Assembly: GCF_903469665.1 (NCBI RefSeq)
Contig: NZ_CAGKLC010000028.1
Coordinates: 1 to 49,919, forward strand
From: Flavobacterium sp. UGB4466
GTDB lineage: Bacteria > Bacteroidota > Bacteroidia > Flavobacteriales > Flavobacteriaceae
Length of the DNA stretch: 49,919 nucleotides
Reading direction: 5' to 3'
Part shown: positions 28,872-38,385 of the stretch, piece by piece
Numbering within the stretch: position 1 is the first letter of the stretch
Layout of the letters: every line of letters starts with the position of its first letter
The notes under the pieces: model-generated
Seen by the model: only the letters and a program-made list of their open reading frames with translations
Database searches by the model: none
Told to the model about the DNA's origin: nothing
Position numbers and translations under genes: made by a program

Positions 28872-31800
28872 ATGAAAATTAAAGATATATACCCGTTAAC
28901 ACCATTGCAGGAAGGAATTTATTTCCATTGGAAACTTTCTAAATCAATGTATTTTGAGCAGTCATCTTATAAAATACAAGCTGAATTGGAGATCAATTAT
29001 CTTAAAGAAAGTTACGATCAGCTGATTGCAAGACATGATGTGCTCAGAACTTGTTTTCGGGATAATGTAGGGGAAGATCTTTTGCAGATTGTTCAAAACG
29101 AAGTGCCTTCCAACTTTACTTTTCTGGACATTACCGGAAATACAAGCGAAACCATAGCCGCAGTAAAAGAGCAGGATATTGCAAAAAGCTTTGATCTGAC
29201 TGTAGGTTCACAGATGCGTCTTACCGTTGTAAAAACAAGTGAAAACGAGTATGAATTAATTTGGAGCCATCATCACATTATCATGGACGGTTGGTGCATC
29301 GGTATTTTGATTGGTGAATTTTTTACGCTTTATGAAGGTTTACTTCAAGGGAAAAGAAACATTTTACCGAAAGCAACTTCCTATTCAGACTATGTGAAAT
29401 GGTTGATGAAAAATGACAAAGAAAAATCATTGCAATACTGGAACCATTATCTGGAAGATTTTCAGGGCTTAAGTACGTTACCTTTTCCAAAACAGCATAC
29501 AGAAACTTTTAGTCCGGGAGAAATTTTTTATACCATTAGTGGAAGTTTAAGAGAAAAACTGGCTGTTTTGTGTCAGGAGAATGGTAGTACCGAAAATGTC
29601 TTTTTTCAGACGATTTGGGGAATTTTACTAGCCAAATACAACAATACAAATGATGTGGTTTTTGGTGGAGTAGTATCGGGCAGACCTGCAGAAATTCATG
29701 ATGTTGCCAATATTATCGGGCTTTTTATCAACACCATTCCGGTAAGGATTTCATTTGACGATCAGACTACCGTAAAGCAAATCTTATTGCAGACACAGGA
29801 GCAGGCCATACAAAGTTTGCCTTATCATTATCAGGCCATTAGTGACATACAGCGCAGCGTAAATAACGGTCAGTCGTTGTTTGATCACATCATTGTTTTT
29901 GAAAACTATATAGCTGCCGAAGTGATAGCCGAAAGTGAAAAAACAAATATAAAATTGTTAGAAGCGGCATCTTATGAGGGAGAAAACTATGACTTTTCAC
30001 TGGCAATTGTACCAGGAAAAGACATCAGTATCCGTTTCACCTTTAACGCCAAAAAATATGATGAAAGGGATATTACAGCGCTTAAAAATCATTTTGAACA
30101 AGTCGTACATACTATAGCAGAAAACTTTGATATTCCGGTTTCTGAAATAGAACTTTTACAAGAATCAGAAAAAGAAGCCGTATTGTCTTTGTCCGGTCAT
30201 GACATGCTGAAAGAAGCTGCTGCAGAATACACTTTGGTGGAGTTGTTTGAAAATGTGGTGCAGGAGAATCAGGATCAGATTGCTTTAGTTTATGGGGAAG
30301 AGCAGTACAGCTTTACCGGGTTAAATGGAATTGCAGATCAGTTTGCGGACTTTCTTATTTCAGAATATAAAGTACAGCCCGGAGATTTTATTGCCATGCA
30401 GCTGGATCGAAATGACTGGCTGGTTATTGCGCTGTTGGGAATCTTAAAAGCCGGTGCTGTATACGTTCCGCTGCATATTAATTTGCCACAGGACAGAGTA
30501 GATTACATATTGGAAGATAGTAACAGTTCGATTGTTATTGATGAGGACTTTATCAATCGTTTCAAAGTACATCCTAAAGCAAATACGACGATCTCAAAGG
30601 TCAAAATTTCACCATCAGATTTAGCCTATCTTATTTATACTTCAGGGTCGACGGGGAAACCAAAAGGAGTGCTTGTCGAGCATAGAAACATTTGTGCTTT
30701 GCTGGTCAATACAAAAAACAGTTTTGTCATTTCTCAAAAGCCCGTACTGCCTTTGCTGGCCTCCAATTCGTTTGATATTTTTCTTTTTGAATTGTTTCAT
30801 CCCCTGCTGGCAGGAGGAAAAGTAGTGATGGTATCCAATGATGAAATAAAAGACATGGAGGATCTTTCAAAAATTCTCAGACAAACCAATAGTTTTCATG
30901 CCGTACCAACGCTGATGCGAGCGGTTATTGATCATATAAAAACGAACAATACCCAGCAATCCTATCCCCATATAGAATCGATTTTTATAGGAGGAGATAA
31001 AGTACCTGTCGGGATTCTCGAAGAAATAAGAGAAGTATTTACCAATGCAGTCATAAACGTACTGTACGGTCCAACCGAAGGATCTATTTTTATCACCTCT
31101 GAAAGTTACTTGCCTAACGTTAAACAATTTCCAAATGCGGTAATAGGACAAAGTAACGCCTGTAATGCAACTTATGTACTGGATGAACATTTAAAACTAT
31201 GTCCGATTTACAGCATAGGAGAATTGTGTATTTCCGGAAATCAGGTAACAAGAGGTTATCTGAACCAGGAAGAAATAACTGCCGAAAAGTTTGTGGTAAA
31301 CCCCTTTAAGACCGATGAAAAGCTGTACAGAACAGGCGATATGGTCAAAAGACTTCCAAACGGCAAAATAGAATTTGTCGGCCGTAAAGACAATCAGGTT
31401 AAAGTAAGAGGATACAGAATTGAATTAGAGGAAATAGAAAATGCTCTATTGTCAAATGAATACGTAGATTTTACCATTGCCAAAACCATTACAGTCTCAG
31501 GCGACGAGAAAGAAATTGTAGTTTATTTAAAGGCCACAAAACAAATGGATGCACAAGAGCTGGTACATTTTCTGAAAGGAATATTGCCTTCTTTTATGAT
31601 TCCGGATTATTACGTACAATTAGAGGAGATTCCATTAACGGTAAACGGAAAAGTAGATGCTAAAAAACTACCGAATCCTTTAGATACCAATGTCGTAAGG
31701 AAAGCAGATTACGTTAAGCCTGTAACGGAGACCGAAATAAAACTAACCGAAATATGGCAGCGCATTCTGGACCGAAAAGCGGTTGGAATTCAGGACAACT

Positions 31801-34800
31801 TCTTCCATTTAGGCGGACATAGTTTAAAAATGATTAAGCTGTCCAATCAGATTTTTGTGAATTTCGGCATGCACCTTAACATAAAAGAAATATATATTCA
31901 TCCTACTATAGAAGAACAGGCTGCCTATATTGATCGCTCTTTAAACAGCTACACCCTAACAATTCCACAGGCAGCAATAGCACCAAGTTATCCTTTGTCC
32001 TCTTCTCAGTATCGAATGTATAATATATGTTCTATAGATGCTCAGGTAAATAGAGCTTATAATATTAGAATAATAGATATTAAAAATGAAGCCGTAAACT
32101 TAGAATTTTTTACCCAAGCAGTATACGATTTAATAGAGCGACATGAAATCTTAAGAACCGCTTTTGTTACCAATGAAAATGGTGAACCGGGACAAACCAT
32201 CATTCCGATCGAAAAAACAGAACCTTTAAAAATTCAATATTTGGATTTGCGTAACAGCGAAACCTTAGAAAAGGATTTACAAAAAGCGCTTATCGAAACA
32301 GCTGATATCTCTTTTAATTTAGAAACGCCTCCTCTGATGAAAGCAGCATTGATAAGCGTTAAAGAAGATAAATGGATCATCAGTATTCTTTTTCATCATA
32401 TCATTTTTGACGGATGGTCAACTGATGTTTTTGTAAAAGAACTGTACGCCTTATATGAAAAGTACAGCGAAAACAGCGCAATTACTTTACCGCCTTTAGC
32501 CATACAGTTCAAGGATTATGCAGCCTGGGAGCAAAGTATGATTAAAAGTGATGCAATTGAAGCAGATAAAAAGTACTGGCTGAAACAATTTGAAGGCAGT
32601 TTGCCAATAGTAAGTGAATTGGGAGATCAAAAAAGACCCAACATCAAAACACATAACGGCGCAGTACGATCAAAAGTTCTGGAAGGCAGTATTTTGAAAG
32701 ACCTAAACAGCTTATGTGAGAACGAAGAAGTTTCGCGTTTCATGGTCTTTTTAGCCGTAACCAATATTTTAATCTATAAAAATACCGGAGATCAGGATAT
32801 CATCACAGGTAGTCCAATTGTAAACCGCGACTATCCGGAACTGTTTGATCAGATTGGTTTTTATGCCAATACCATTCCGTTGCGAACCCATTTAAATGAA
32901 AACGCTTCGTTTACAGCAACTTTAAAACAAGTAAAAGAGAATGTAATCAAAGCCAAAGAACATCAAAAATTTCCACTTGATGAGTTAATTAAACTTTTAG
33001 ACATTAAATACGATGCCGGCAGAAATCCGTTGTTTGACATCATCGTTACCGCCAGAGAAGAAAACAATCAGGCATCAGATTTAGAGTCATATGATGCGAT
33101 TATTGATGCTGTAGGAAATGGAATCTCTGCCAAATTTGATTTGACGTTCGATTTTTTAGTGACCGATTCGACACTTACCCTAACATTAGAATACAACACT
33201 GATATATTCTCTTCAGAAAAAATCACGGCATTGCTTAACCATTTAGAGCAGATATTAGTACAGGTTACCCAAAACGGAGACCAAAAAATAAGTGCGATCG
33301 ATTGTTTGACAGCAGCAGAGAAAAAACATTTACTGGAAGAATTAAACGGTCATCAAACCGCGTATCCGAAAGATTCATCGATTATCGAATTGTTTGAAAA
33401 GCAGGTCGCTCTGACACCCGAAAAAACAGCTCTGGTATACAAAAAACAAAAGTACACCTATCAGGAACTCAATAATGTTGCCAATCAGCTGGCCAATTAT
33501 CTGGAAGAAAATTACAAAGTAACAGGAGAATTGGCGGCCATTTATTTGCCAAAAAATGAATGGCAGATCATAAGCATTTTAGCCTTGTTAAAATCGGGTT
33601 GTGCTTACGTACCCATTTCGGCCGATTATCCGCAGGAACGAATCAGTTACATCATTAAAGATGCGAATGCCGAATGCCTGATTGCGGCGGATCTAATCGA
33701 AGATTTTGTACAATCACAGGCTAATTATTCGTCTAAGTTTGAAAGTATTTATGCGAAAGCAAACGATCTGGCTTATGTCATGTACACCTCCGGTTCTACC
33801 GGAGAGCCAAAAGGCGTTTTAATAGAACAGCAAAGCGTTGTCAGGCTAGTCAAAAACAACAATTTCATACACCTTACCGGAGAAGAAGTATTACTGGCTA
33901 CAGGAGCTTTTTCGTTTGATGCCAGTACTTTCGAGTATTGGGGAATGCTTTTAAACGGAGGAACTCTGGTCATTTGCGACGAAAATACACTATTGTCTGT
34001 AAGAGGGATGAACGAGGTGGTTGCAAACGAAAAAGTCACCATGATGTGGTTTACCGCAGGCTGGCTGCATCAGTTAGTAGACGAAAATCTAATCTTATTC
34101 AAAAACTTAAAAACAATACTATGCGGAGGAGATGTTTTATCTCCACATCATATTACGAAACTGAAAAGTACTTATCCTGAATTAGTAGTCGTCAATGGTT
34201 ATGGGCCTACGGAAAACACAACATTTTCGATAACCCATACCATTGACTTACCGATAAAAACATCCGTTTCGATAGGTGTTCCGATAAGTAATAGTACTGT
34301 TTACATTATGGATAAAAACCATCAGCTGGTACCTAAAGGAGTCATTGGTGAAATCTGTGTAGGAGGCGACGGTCTGGCAAGAGGTTATCTGAACAATGCC
34401 GAACTGACCCATTCAAAGTTTATAACAAACCCTTATAAAACAGAGGAAAGACTCTACAAAACGGGTGATTTAGGCAGGTGGACCCATAACGATACAATTG
34501 AGTTTGTAGGCAGAAAAGACAATCAGGTAAAATTGCGAGGTTACCGAATCGAACTGGGAGAAATTGAAAATATCTTATGTACCCACAAATTAATATTTTC
34601 ATCCTTGGTGGTTATAACAGAAGGTACAGCAGCGGAAAAAAAATTAATTGCCTATTTGGTTACCGATGAAGATCTTGAAAGTAACACTTTGAAAAACTGG
34701 CTCAGAACCCAATTGCCAAAATACATGATCCCCAATCATTTTGTCTTTTTGCGAGAGTTTCCGTTAAACATCAACGGAAAAGTGGACAGAGCTAAACTTC

Positions 34801-35123
34801 CTGAAATTACCGATCTGGAAACAGAACGTGCAGCCTATACGGAACCCGTGACACCTACTGAAAAAACACTGGCTAAAATATGGGAAGCTGTTTTAGAAAT
34901 AGAAAAAATAGGACTCGCAGATAACTTCTTTGATCTGGGCGGACACAGTTTAAAAGCTGTAAAAATGTTCCACCTTATCAACAATCAGTTAGAAGTGAAA
35001 CTTACCCTATCTGATTTGTTCAACAATCCAACCATAGAGAGTCTGGCGAACGAAATTGACAATGTCATTTGGGCCAATAACGAAGAACTGGAAGATGTCG
35101 AAAGCGAAAATATCACCATCTAA
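28872..35123 (+). CDS. NRPS5: C(D-L)-A(Hpg-like)-T-C-A(Val)-T
   Basis: A 2083-aa two-module synthetase. It starts directly with a C domain (about 5-445, HHIIMDG from 134). Its opening YPLTPLQEGI and the segment GLFINTIPVR are marks of the D-accepting (DCL) class and fit the epimerase at the end of NRPS4. A1 covers about 450-935 (TSGSTG from 590), with code DIFHFGLIFK. This shares seven of ten positions with the Hpg code DIFHLGLLCK, and three Hpg-supply-like genes close the operon. T1 uses Ser984. C2 covers about 1040-1480 (HHIIFDG from 1175). A2 covers about 1500-1975 (TSGSTG from 1639), with the valine code DAFWLGGTFK. T2 uses Ser2026. There is no epimerase after Val. The tail ends SENITI, like the docking tails of NRPS2 and NRPS3, although the next protein, NRPS6, has no docking domain. 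Confidence 0.92.
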   Translation: MKIKDIYPLTPLQEGIYFHWKLSKSMYFEQSSYKIQAELEINYLKESYDQLIARHDVLRTCFRDNVGEDLLQIVQNEVPSNFTFLDITGNTSETIAAVKEQDIAKSFDLTVGSQMRLTVVKTSENEYELIWSHHHIIMDGWCIGILIGEFFTLYEGLLQGKRNILPKATSYSDYVKWLMKNDKEKSLQYWNHYLEDFQGLSTLPFPKQHTETFSPGEIFYTISGSLREKLAVLCQENGSTENVFFQTIWGILLAKYNNTNDVVFGGVVSGRPAEIHDVANIIGLFINTIPVRISFDDQTTVKQILLQTQEQAIQSLPYHYQAISDIQRSVNNGQSLFDHIIVFENYIAAEVIAESEKTNIKLLEAASYEGENYDFSLAIVPGKDISIRFTFNAKKYDERDITALKNHFEQVVHTIAENFDIPVSEIELLQESEKEAVLSLSGHDMLKEAAAEYTLVELFENVVQENQDQIALVYGEEQYSFTGLNGIADQFADFLISEYKVQPGDFIAMQLDRNDWLVIALLGILKAGAVYVPLHINLPQDRVDYILEDSNSSIVIDEDFINRFKVHPKANTTISKVKISPSDLAYLIYTSGSTGKPKGVLVEHRNICALLVNTKNSFVISQKPVLPLLASNSFDIFLFELFHPLLAGGKVVMVSNDEIKDMEDLSKILRQTNSFHAVPTLMRAVIDHIKTNNTQQSYPHIESIFIGGDKVPVGILEEIREVFTNAVINVLYGPTEGSIFITSESYLPNVKQFPNAVIGQSNACNATYVLDEHLKLCPIYSIGELCISGNQVTRGYLNQEEITAEKFVVNPFKTDEKLYRTGDMVKRLPNGKIEFVGRKDNQVKVRGYRIELEEIENALLSNEYVDFTIAKTITVSGDEKEIVVYLKATKQMDAQELVHFLKGILPSFMIPDYYVQLEEIPLTVNGKVDAKKLPNPLDTNVVRKADYVKPVTETEIKLTEIWQRILDRKAVGIQDNFFHLGGHSLKMIKLSNQIFVNFGMHLNIKEIYIHPTIEEQAAYIDRSLNSYTLTIPQAAIAPSYPLSSSQYRMYNICSIDAQVNRAYNIRIIDIKNEAVNLEFFTQAVYDLIERHEILRTAFVTNENGEPGQTIIPIEKTEPLKIQYLDLRNSETLEKDLQKALIETADISFNLETPPLMKAALISVKEDKWIISILFHHIIFDGWSTDVFVKELYALYEKYSENSAITLPPLAIQFKDYAAWEQSMIKSDAIEADKKYWLKQFEGSLPIVSELGDQKRPNIKTHNGAVRSKVLEGSILKDLNSLCENEEVSRFMVFLAVTNILIYKNTGDQDIITGSPIVNRDYPELFDQIGFYANTIPLRTHLNENASFTATLKQVKENVIKAKEHQKFPLDELIKLLDIKYDAGRNPLFDIIVTAREENNQASDLESYDAIIDAVGNGISAKFDLTFDFLVTDSTLTLTLEYNTDIFSSEKITALLNHLEQILVQVTQNGDQKISAIDCLTAAEKKHLLEELNGHQTAYPKDSSIIELFEKQVALTPEKTALVYKKQKYTYQELNNVANQLANYLEENYKVTGELAAIYLPKNEWQIISILALLKSGCAYVPISADYPQERISYIIKDANAECLIAADLIEDFVQSQANYSSKFESIYAKANDLAYVMYTSGSTGEPKGVLIEQQSVVRLVKNNNFIHLTGEEVLLATGAFSFDASTFEYWGMLLNGGTLVICDENTLLSVRGMNEVVANEKVTMMWFTAGWLHQLVDENLILFKNLKTILCGGDVLSPHHITKLKSTYPELVVVNGYGPTENTTFSITHTIDLPIKTSVSIGVPISNSTVYIMDKNHQLVPKGVIGEICVGGDGLARGYLNNAELTHSKFITNPYKTEERLYKTGDLGRWTHNDTIEFVGRKDNQVKLRGYRIELGEIENILCTHKLIFSSLVVITEGTAAEKKLIAYLVTDEDLESNTLKNWLRTQLPKYMIPNHFVFLREFPLNINGKVDRAKLPEITDLETERAAYTEPVTPTEKTLAKIWEAVLEIEKIGLADNFFDLGGHSLKAVKMFHLINNQLEVKLTLSDLFNNPTIESLANEIDNVIWANNEELEDVESENITI

Positions 35124-35182
35124 TGCAATAAACAACAACAATAAAACCTAAAGCCCCCTTAAAATCGAACCGTATTTAATCT

Positions 35183-38100
35183 ATGAAAATAAAAGAAATA
35201 TATGCACTGAATCCTTTACAGGAAGGAATTTTTTTTCGCTGGCAAATATCAGAAAATGAATATTTTGAACAATCCTGTTACCACATCTATGGGAAAGTTG
35301 AGGTGGAGTTGTTACAGAAAACATTTGATTTTTTGGTGTCAAGACACGATACCCTAAGAACCTGTTTTAACAACACTACCGTAAATGATATTTTGCAAGT
35401 GGTACTGGACAGTGTTCCTTCCGGTTTTTATTACCGGGACGAGAGCGCCAATGAAAATTTTTCTTTGGAGAATTTTAAAAAATCAGACAGAGACAAAGGA
35501 TTTAATCTTTACAAAGGCTCACAAATAAGATTAACTGTTATTAAGCTACGGGAAAATGTATTTGAGTTTATCTGGAGTTACCATCACATTATTTTAGATG
35601 GCTGGAGTATTGAACTCTTAATAAAAGATTTTTTTTACGCCTATAAATGTTTATTGGCAGGTCAGGAGATTAAGCTACCTGCACCGCCAAGTTATTCAGC
35701 CTACAGCAAGTGGCTGATGGAACTTGATAAAAAAAGTATAGCGGCTTATTGGGAGGAATATCTTTCCGGATTTGAAACTAATACCGGAATACCATTTTTT
35801 AACCCGGAAAATCAAAATCGTCAGGATACGGAAGTTAAAGTACTTCATACGCTATCCGGAAAAAATAAAGGGACTGTTACAGCACTCTGTCGGGAATTAG
35901 GAATTACCGAAAATATCTTTTTTCAAACCATTTGGGGAATACTGCTTGCCAAATACAATGATACCGATGATGTCGTTTTTGGGAGTGTAGTGTCAGGCAG
36001 ACCTTCAGAAGTAGATCGAATAGAGGAAATGTTGGGGCTCTTTATTAATACGATTCCCGTAAGGATAAAATTCAATGCAGAAGAAACGATAAAGAATATC
36101 CTGATCGATACCCAAAAAGAAGCCATAAGAAGTATCCCAAATCATTATATTCAACTGGCAGAAATACAATCCAATAGTAATCTGGGACAGCAGTTGTTTG
36201 ATACTTTGGTGGTTTATGAAAATTATCCTTCACAGGAGTATGCAGAAGATGAGTTGATTAATTCGGCTCAGGACACTTTAGAAGTAGTAGCGGTAGAAGC
36301 ATTTGAAAAAACAAATTATAATTTTTCACTGGCCATAGTTCCGGGGATTGATACCGTGTTAAGGTTTACCTATAATGCTCAAAAATACAGTTCGGAATTT
36401 ATAGAAAACTTAAAAAAATCTTTTGAGTACCTCTACCTTCAGGTTCTCAATAATCCCGACAGTTTATTTTCTGAAATTGATTTAGTGGCAGGAGAAGAAA
36501 GAAACAAATTATTTTTTGATTTCAACAGAGAGACTTTTGATATTACAGTAAACCATACGATCATCGGATATTTTTCTAAACAAGTCTTAAAAAATCCAAA
36601 TAAAACGGCTGTAAAGTATAAGGAAGAATCTCTTAGCTATCAGGAATTAGATGAAAAAAGTAATAAACTGGCACATTATCTCATTCAGAATTATGATATA
36701 AAAGAGCACGATTTTGTTGCAGTCGCATTAGAAAGATCAGAAATGTTAATCGTAACTATTTTGGCCATTTTTAAATTGGGTGCCGTTTATGTTCCAATTG
36801 ACATTCATTTTCCGGAAGAAAGAAAAAAAATCATAGTAGAAAGCAGTCAATGTGTAGTAGTAGTCAATGAAGATACGATCAAAGAATTTGAAAACTCTAC
36901 TCAGAATGAGACTGCTATAAACAGAGAAATAGAACTTTCTCAGATTGCTTATGCGATCTATACCTCAGGGTCTACGGGAAAGCCCAAGGGAGTTATGGTG
37001 ACACATCGCAATTTCAGTGTACTTTTGGCCAATTGCAGAAAAAAATTCGGAACAGATGGTAAGACCCATTTCCCGGTTTTAGCGTCAAATTCTTTTGATA
37101 TTTTTTTCTTCGAAGCTTTTTATCCTTTAACGATAGGGGGGACCATCACGATATTAAATTCTGAGACCATACAAGATCTTGCGCTTTTGAGCAAAGAAAT
37201 TGAAAAGATCAATGGCTTCCACGCTGTACCGGTTTTAATGAGACAGTTATTGGATTATAGTATTGATTTTGGTATTGCAGATCGTTTCTCGCAGGTTACA
37301 AACGTATTTATGGGGGGAGAAGTTTCTTCAAACGAAACTTTGGAAGATTTGTCAAAGACATTCCCTAATGCTTCTATTCATGTATTGTACGGACCTACTG
37401 AGGGAACCATTTTTATAACGGGACAAACTTATTTACAGAAACAGAAAAGTTACAATCCGCAACTCATAGGAATACCTAACAAAGGTTCAAAAATATACCT
37501 GCTGGATACCGCAAATAACCTGGTGCCCATAGGAGTTCCGGGAGAAATTTGTATTGCCGGCGAGCAAGTTGCAAACGGATATGTAAATGATGAAGGCCTT
37601 GAAAGAGACGTTTTTATGACTGATTTTTTTTCCAGGAAGAAACTCTATAAAACAGGCGATTTAGCCCGCTGGCATTTTAATGGAGTTATTGAATTCATTG
37701 GCCGAAAAGACAGTCAGATTAAATTAAACGGGTATCGTATCGAACTTGGTGAAATTGAAGCGGTACTTCGGGAACAGGAAACCATTAAAAAGGCCATAGT
37801 TTTAGTGGACAACCAAAAGGATGATCAGAAAAGAATCGTTGCTTTTTATACGGGAGCTGCAGAACTGGACGAGAAATCATTAAAAAAACAGCTGCAGCAA
37901 AAATTGCCGTCGTATATGATTCCTTCAAAGATAATTTGGGTGGAGACCTTTCCAGTGTTGATCAATGGAAAAACAAATGTGAAAGCCTTATTGACTTTAG
38001 GACAGCAAACCAGCAAAAGCGAACAATATATTTTGCCTAAAACCGAGTTGGAAGCAAAAATACTAAACATCTGGAAAGCGATCCTGTGTAATGAAAATAT

Positions 38101-38359
38101 TGGCATACAGGATAACTTTTTTGAAATAGGAGGTAATTCCATTTCCCTTATGAAAATGGTACGGCTCATCAACAAAGAATTGGATATAAACTTAAAAGTA
38201 CTCAATGCATTTAAGTGTGGCAATATCGAGGCACTTACCCATCATATTACACAAGATATAGAGCCTGGTCTTGAGAAAGTGAACGAAAAAAATTCTAAAT
38301 CGGTTGACGTCGCCAATCAGACCCTGTCAATTTTAAAAAAGAAGCAGCAAATAAATTAA
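35183..38359 (+). CDS. NRPS6: C(D-L)-A(Hpg-like)-T
   Basis: A 1058-aa single-module synthetase that looks like a duplicate of the first half of NRPS5. It starts MKIKEIYALNPLQEGI against MKIKDIYPLTPLQEGI. Its C domain (1-450, HHIILDG from 134) also carries GLFINTIPVR of the D-accepting class. The A domain covers about 455-940 (TSGSTG from 594) and has the same code as NRPS5 A1, DIFHFGLIFK, so a second Hpg is inferred. The T domain reads IGGNS with Ser986. A lysine-rich C-terminal tail of about 50 residues follows, probably contacting the ketosynthase protein encoded next. The upstream Val module has no epimerase, which does not fit a D-accepting C domain if the line is strictly colinear. Confidence 0.9.
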   Translation: MKIKEIYALNPLQEGIFFRWQISENEYFEQSCYHIYGKVEVELLQKTFDFLVSRHDTLRTCFNNTTVNDILQVVLDSVPSGFYYRDESANENFSLENFKKSDRDKGFNLYKGSQIRLTVIKLRENVFEFIWSYHHIILDGWSIELLIKDFFYAYKCLLAGQEIKLPAPPSYSAYSKWLMELDKKSIAAYWEEYLSGFETNTGIPFFNPENQNRQDTEVKVLHTLSGKNKGTVTALCRELGITENIFFQTIWGILLAKYNDTDDVVFGSVVSGRPSEVDRIEEMLGLFINTIPVRIKFNAEETIKNILIDTQKEAIRSIPNHYIQLAEIQSNSNLGQQLFDTLVVYENYPSQEYAEDELINSAQDTLEVVAVEAFEKTNYNFSLAIVPGIDTVLRFTYNAQKYSSEFIENLKKSFEYLYLQVLNNPDSLFSEIDLVAGEERNKLFFDFNRETFDITVNHTIIGYFSKQVLKNPNKTAVKYKEESLSYQELDEKSNKLAHYLIQNYDIKEHDFVAVALERSEMLIVTILAIFKLGAVYVPIDIHFPEERKKIIVESSQCVVVVNEDTIKEFENSTQNETAINREIELSQIAYAIYTSGSTGKPKGVMVTHRNFSVLLANCRKKFGTDGKTHFPVLASNSFDIFFFEAFYPLTIGGTITILNSETIQDLALLSKEIEKINGFHAVPVLMRQLLDYSIDFGIADRFSQVTNVFMGGEVSSNETLEDLSKTFPNASIHVLYGPTEGTIFITGQTYLQKQKSYNPQLIGIPNKGSKIYLLDTANNLVPIGVPGEICIAGEQVANGYVNDEGLERDVFMTDFFSRKKLYKTGDLARWHFNGVIEFIGRKDSQIKLNGYRIELGEIEAVLREQETIKKAIVLVDNQKDDQKRIVAFYTGAAELDEKSLKKQLQQKLPSYMIPSKIIWVETFPVLINGKTNVKALLTLGQQTSKSEQYILPKTELEAKILNIWKAILCNENIGIQDNFFEIGGNSISLMKMVRLINKELDINLKVLNAFKCGNIEALTHHITQDIEPGLEKVNEKNSKSVDVANQTLSILKKKQQIN

Positions 38360-38385
38360 GAAGTATCTCAATAAAGTAAAATCAA

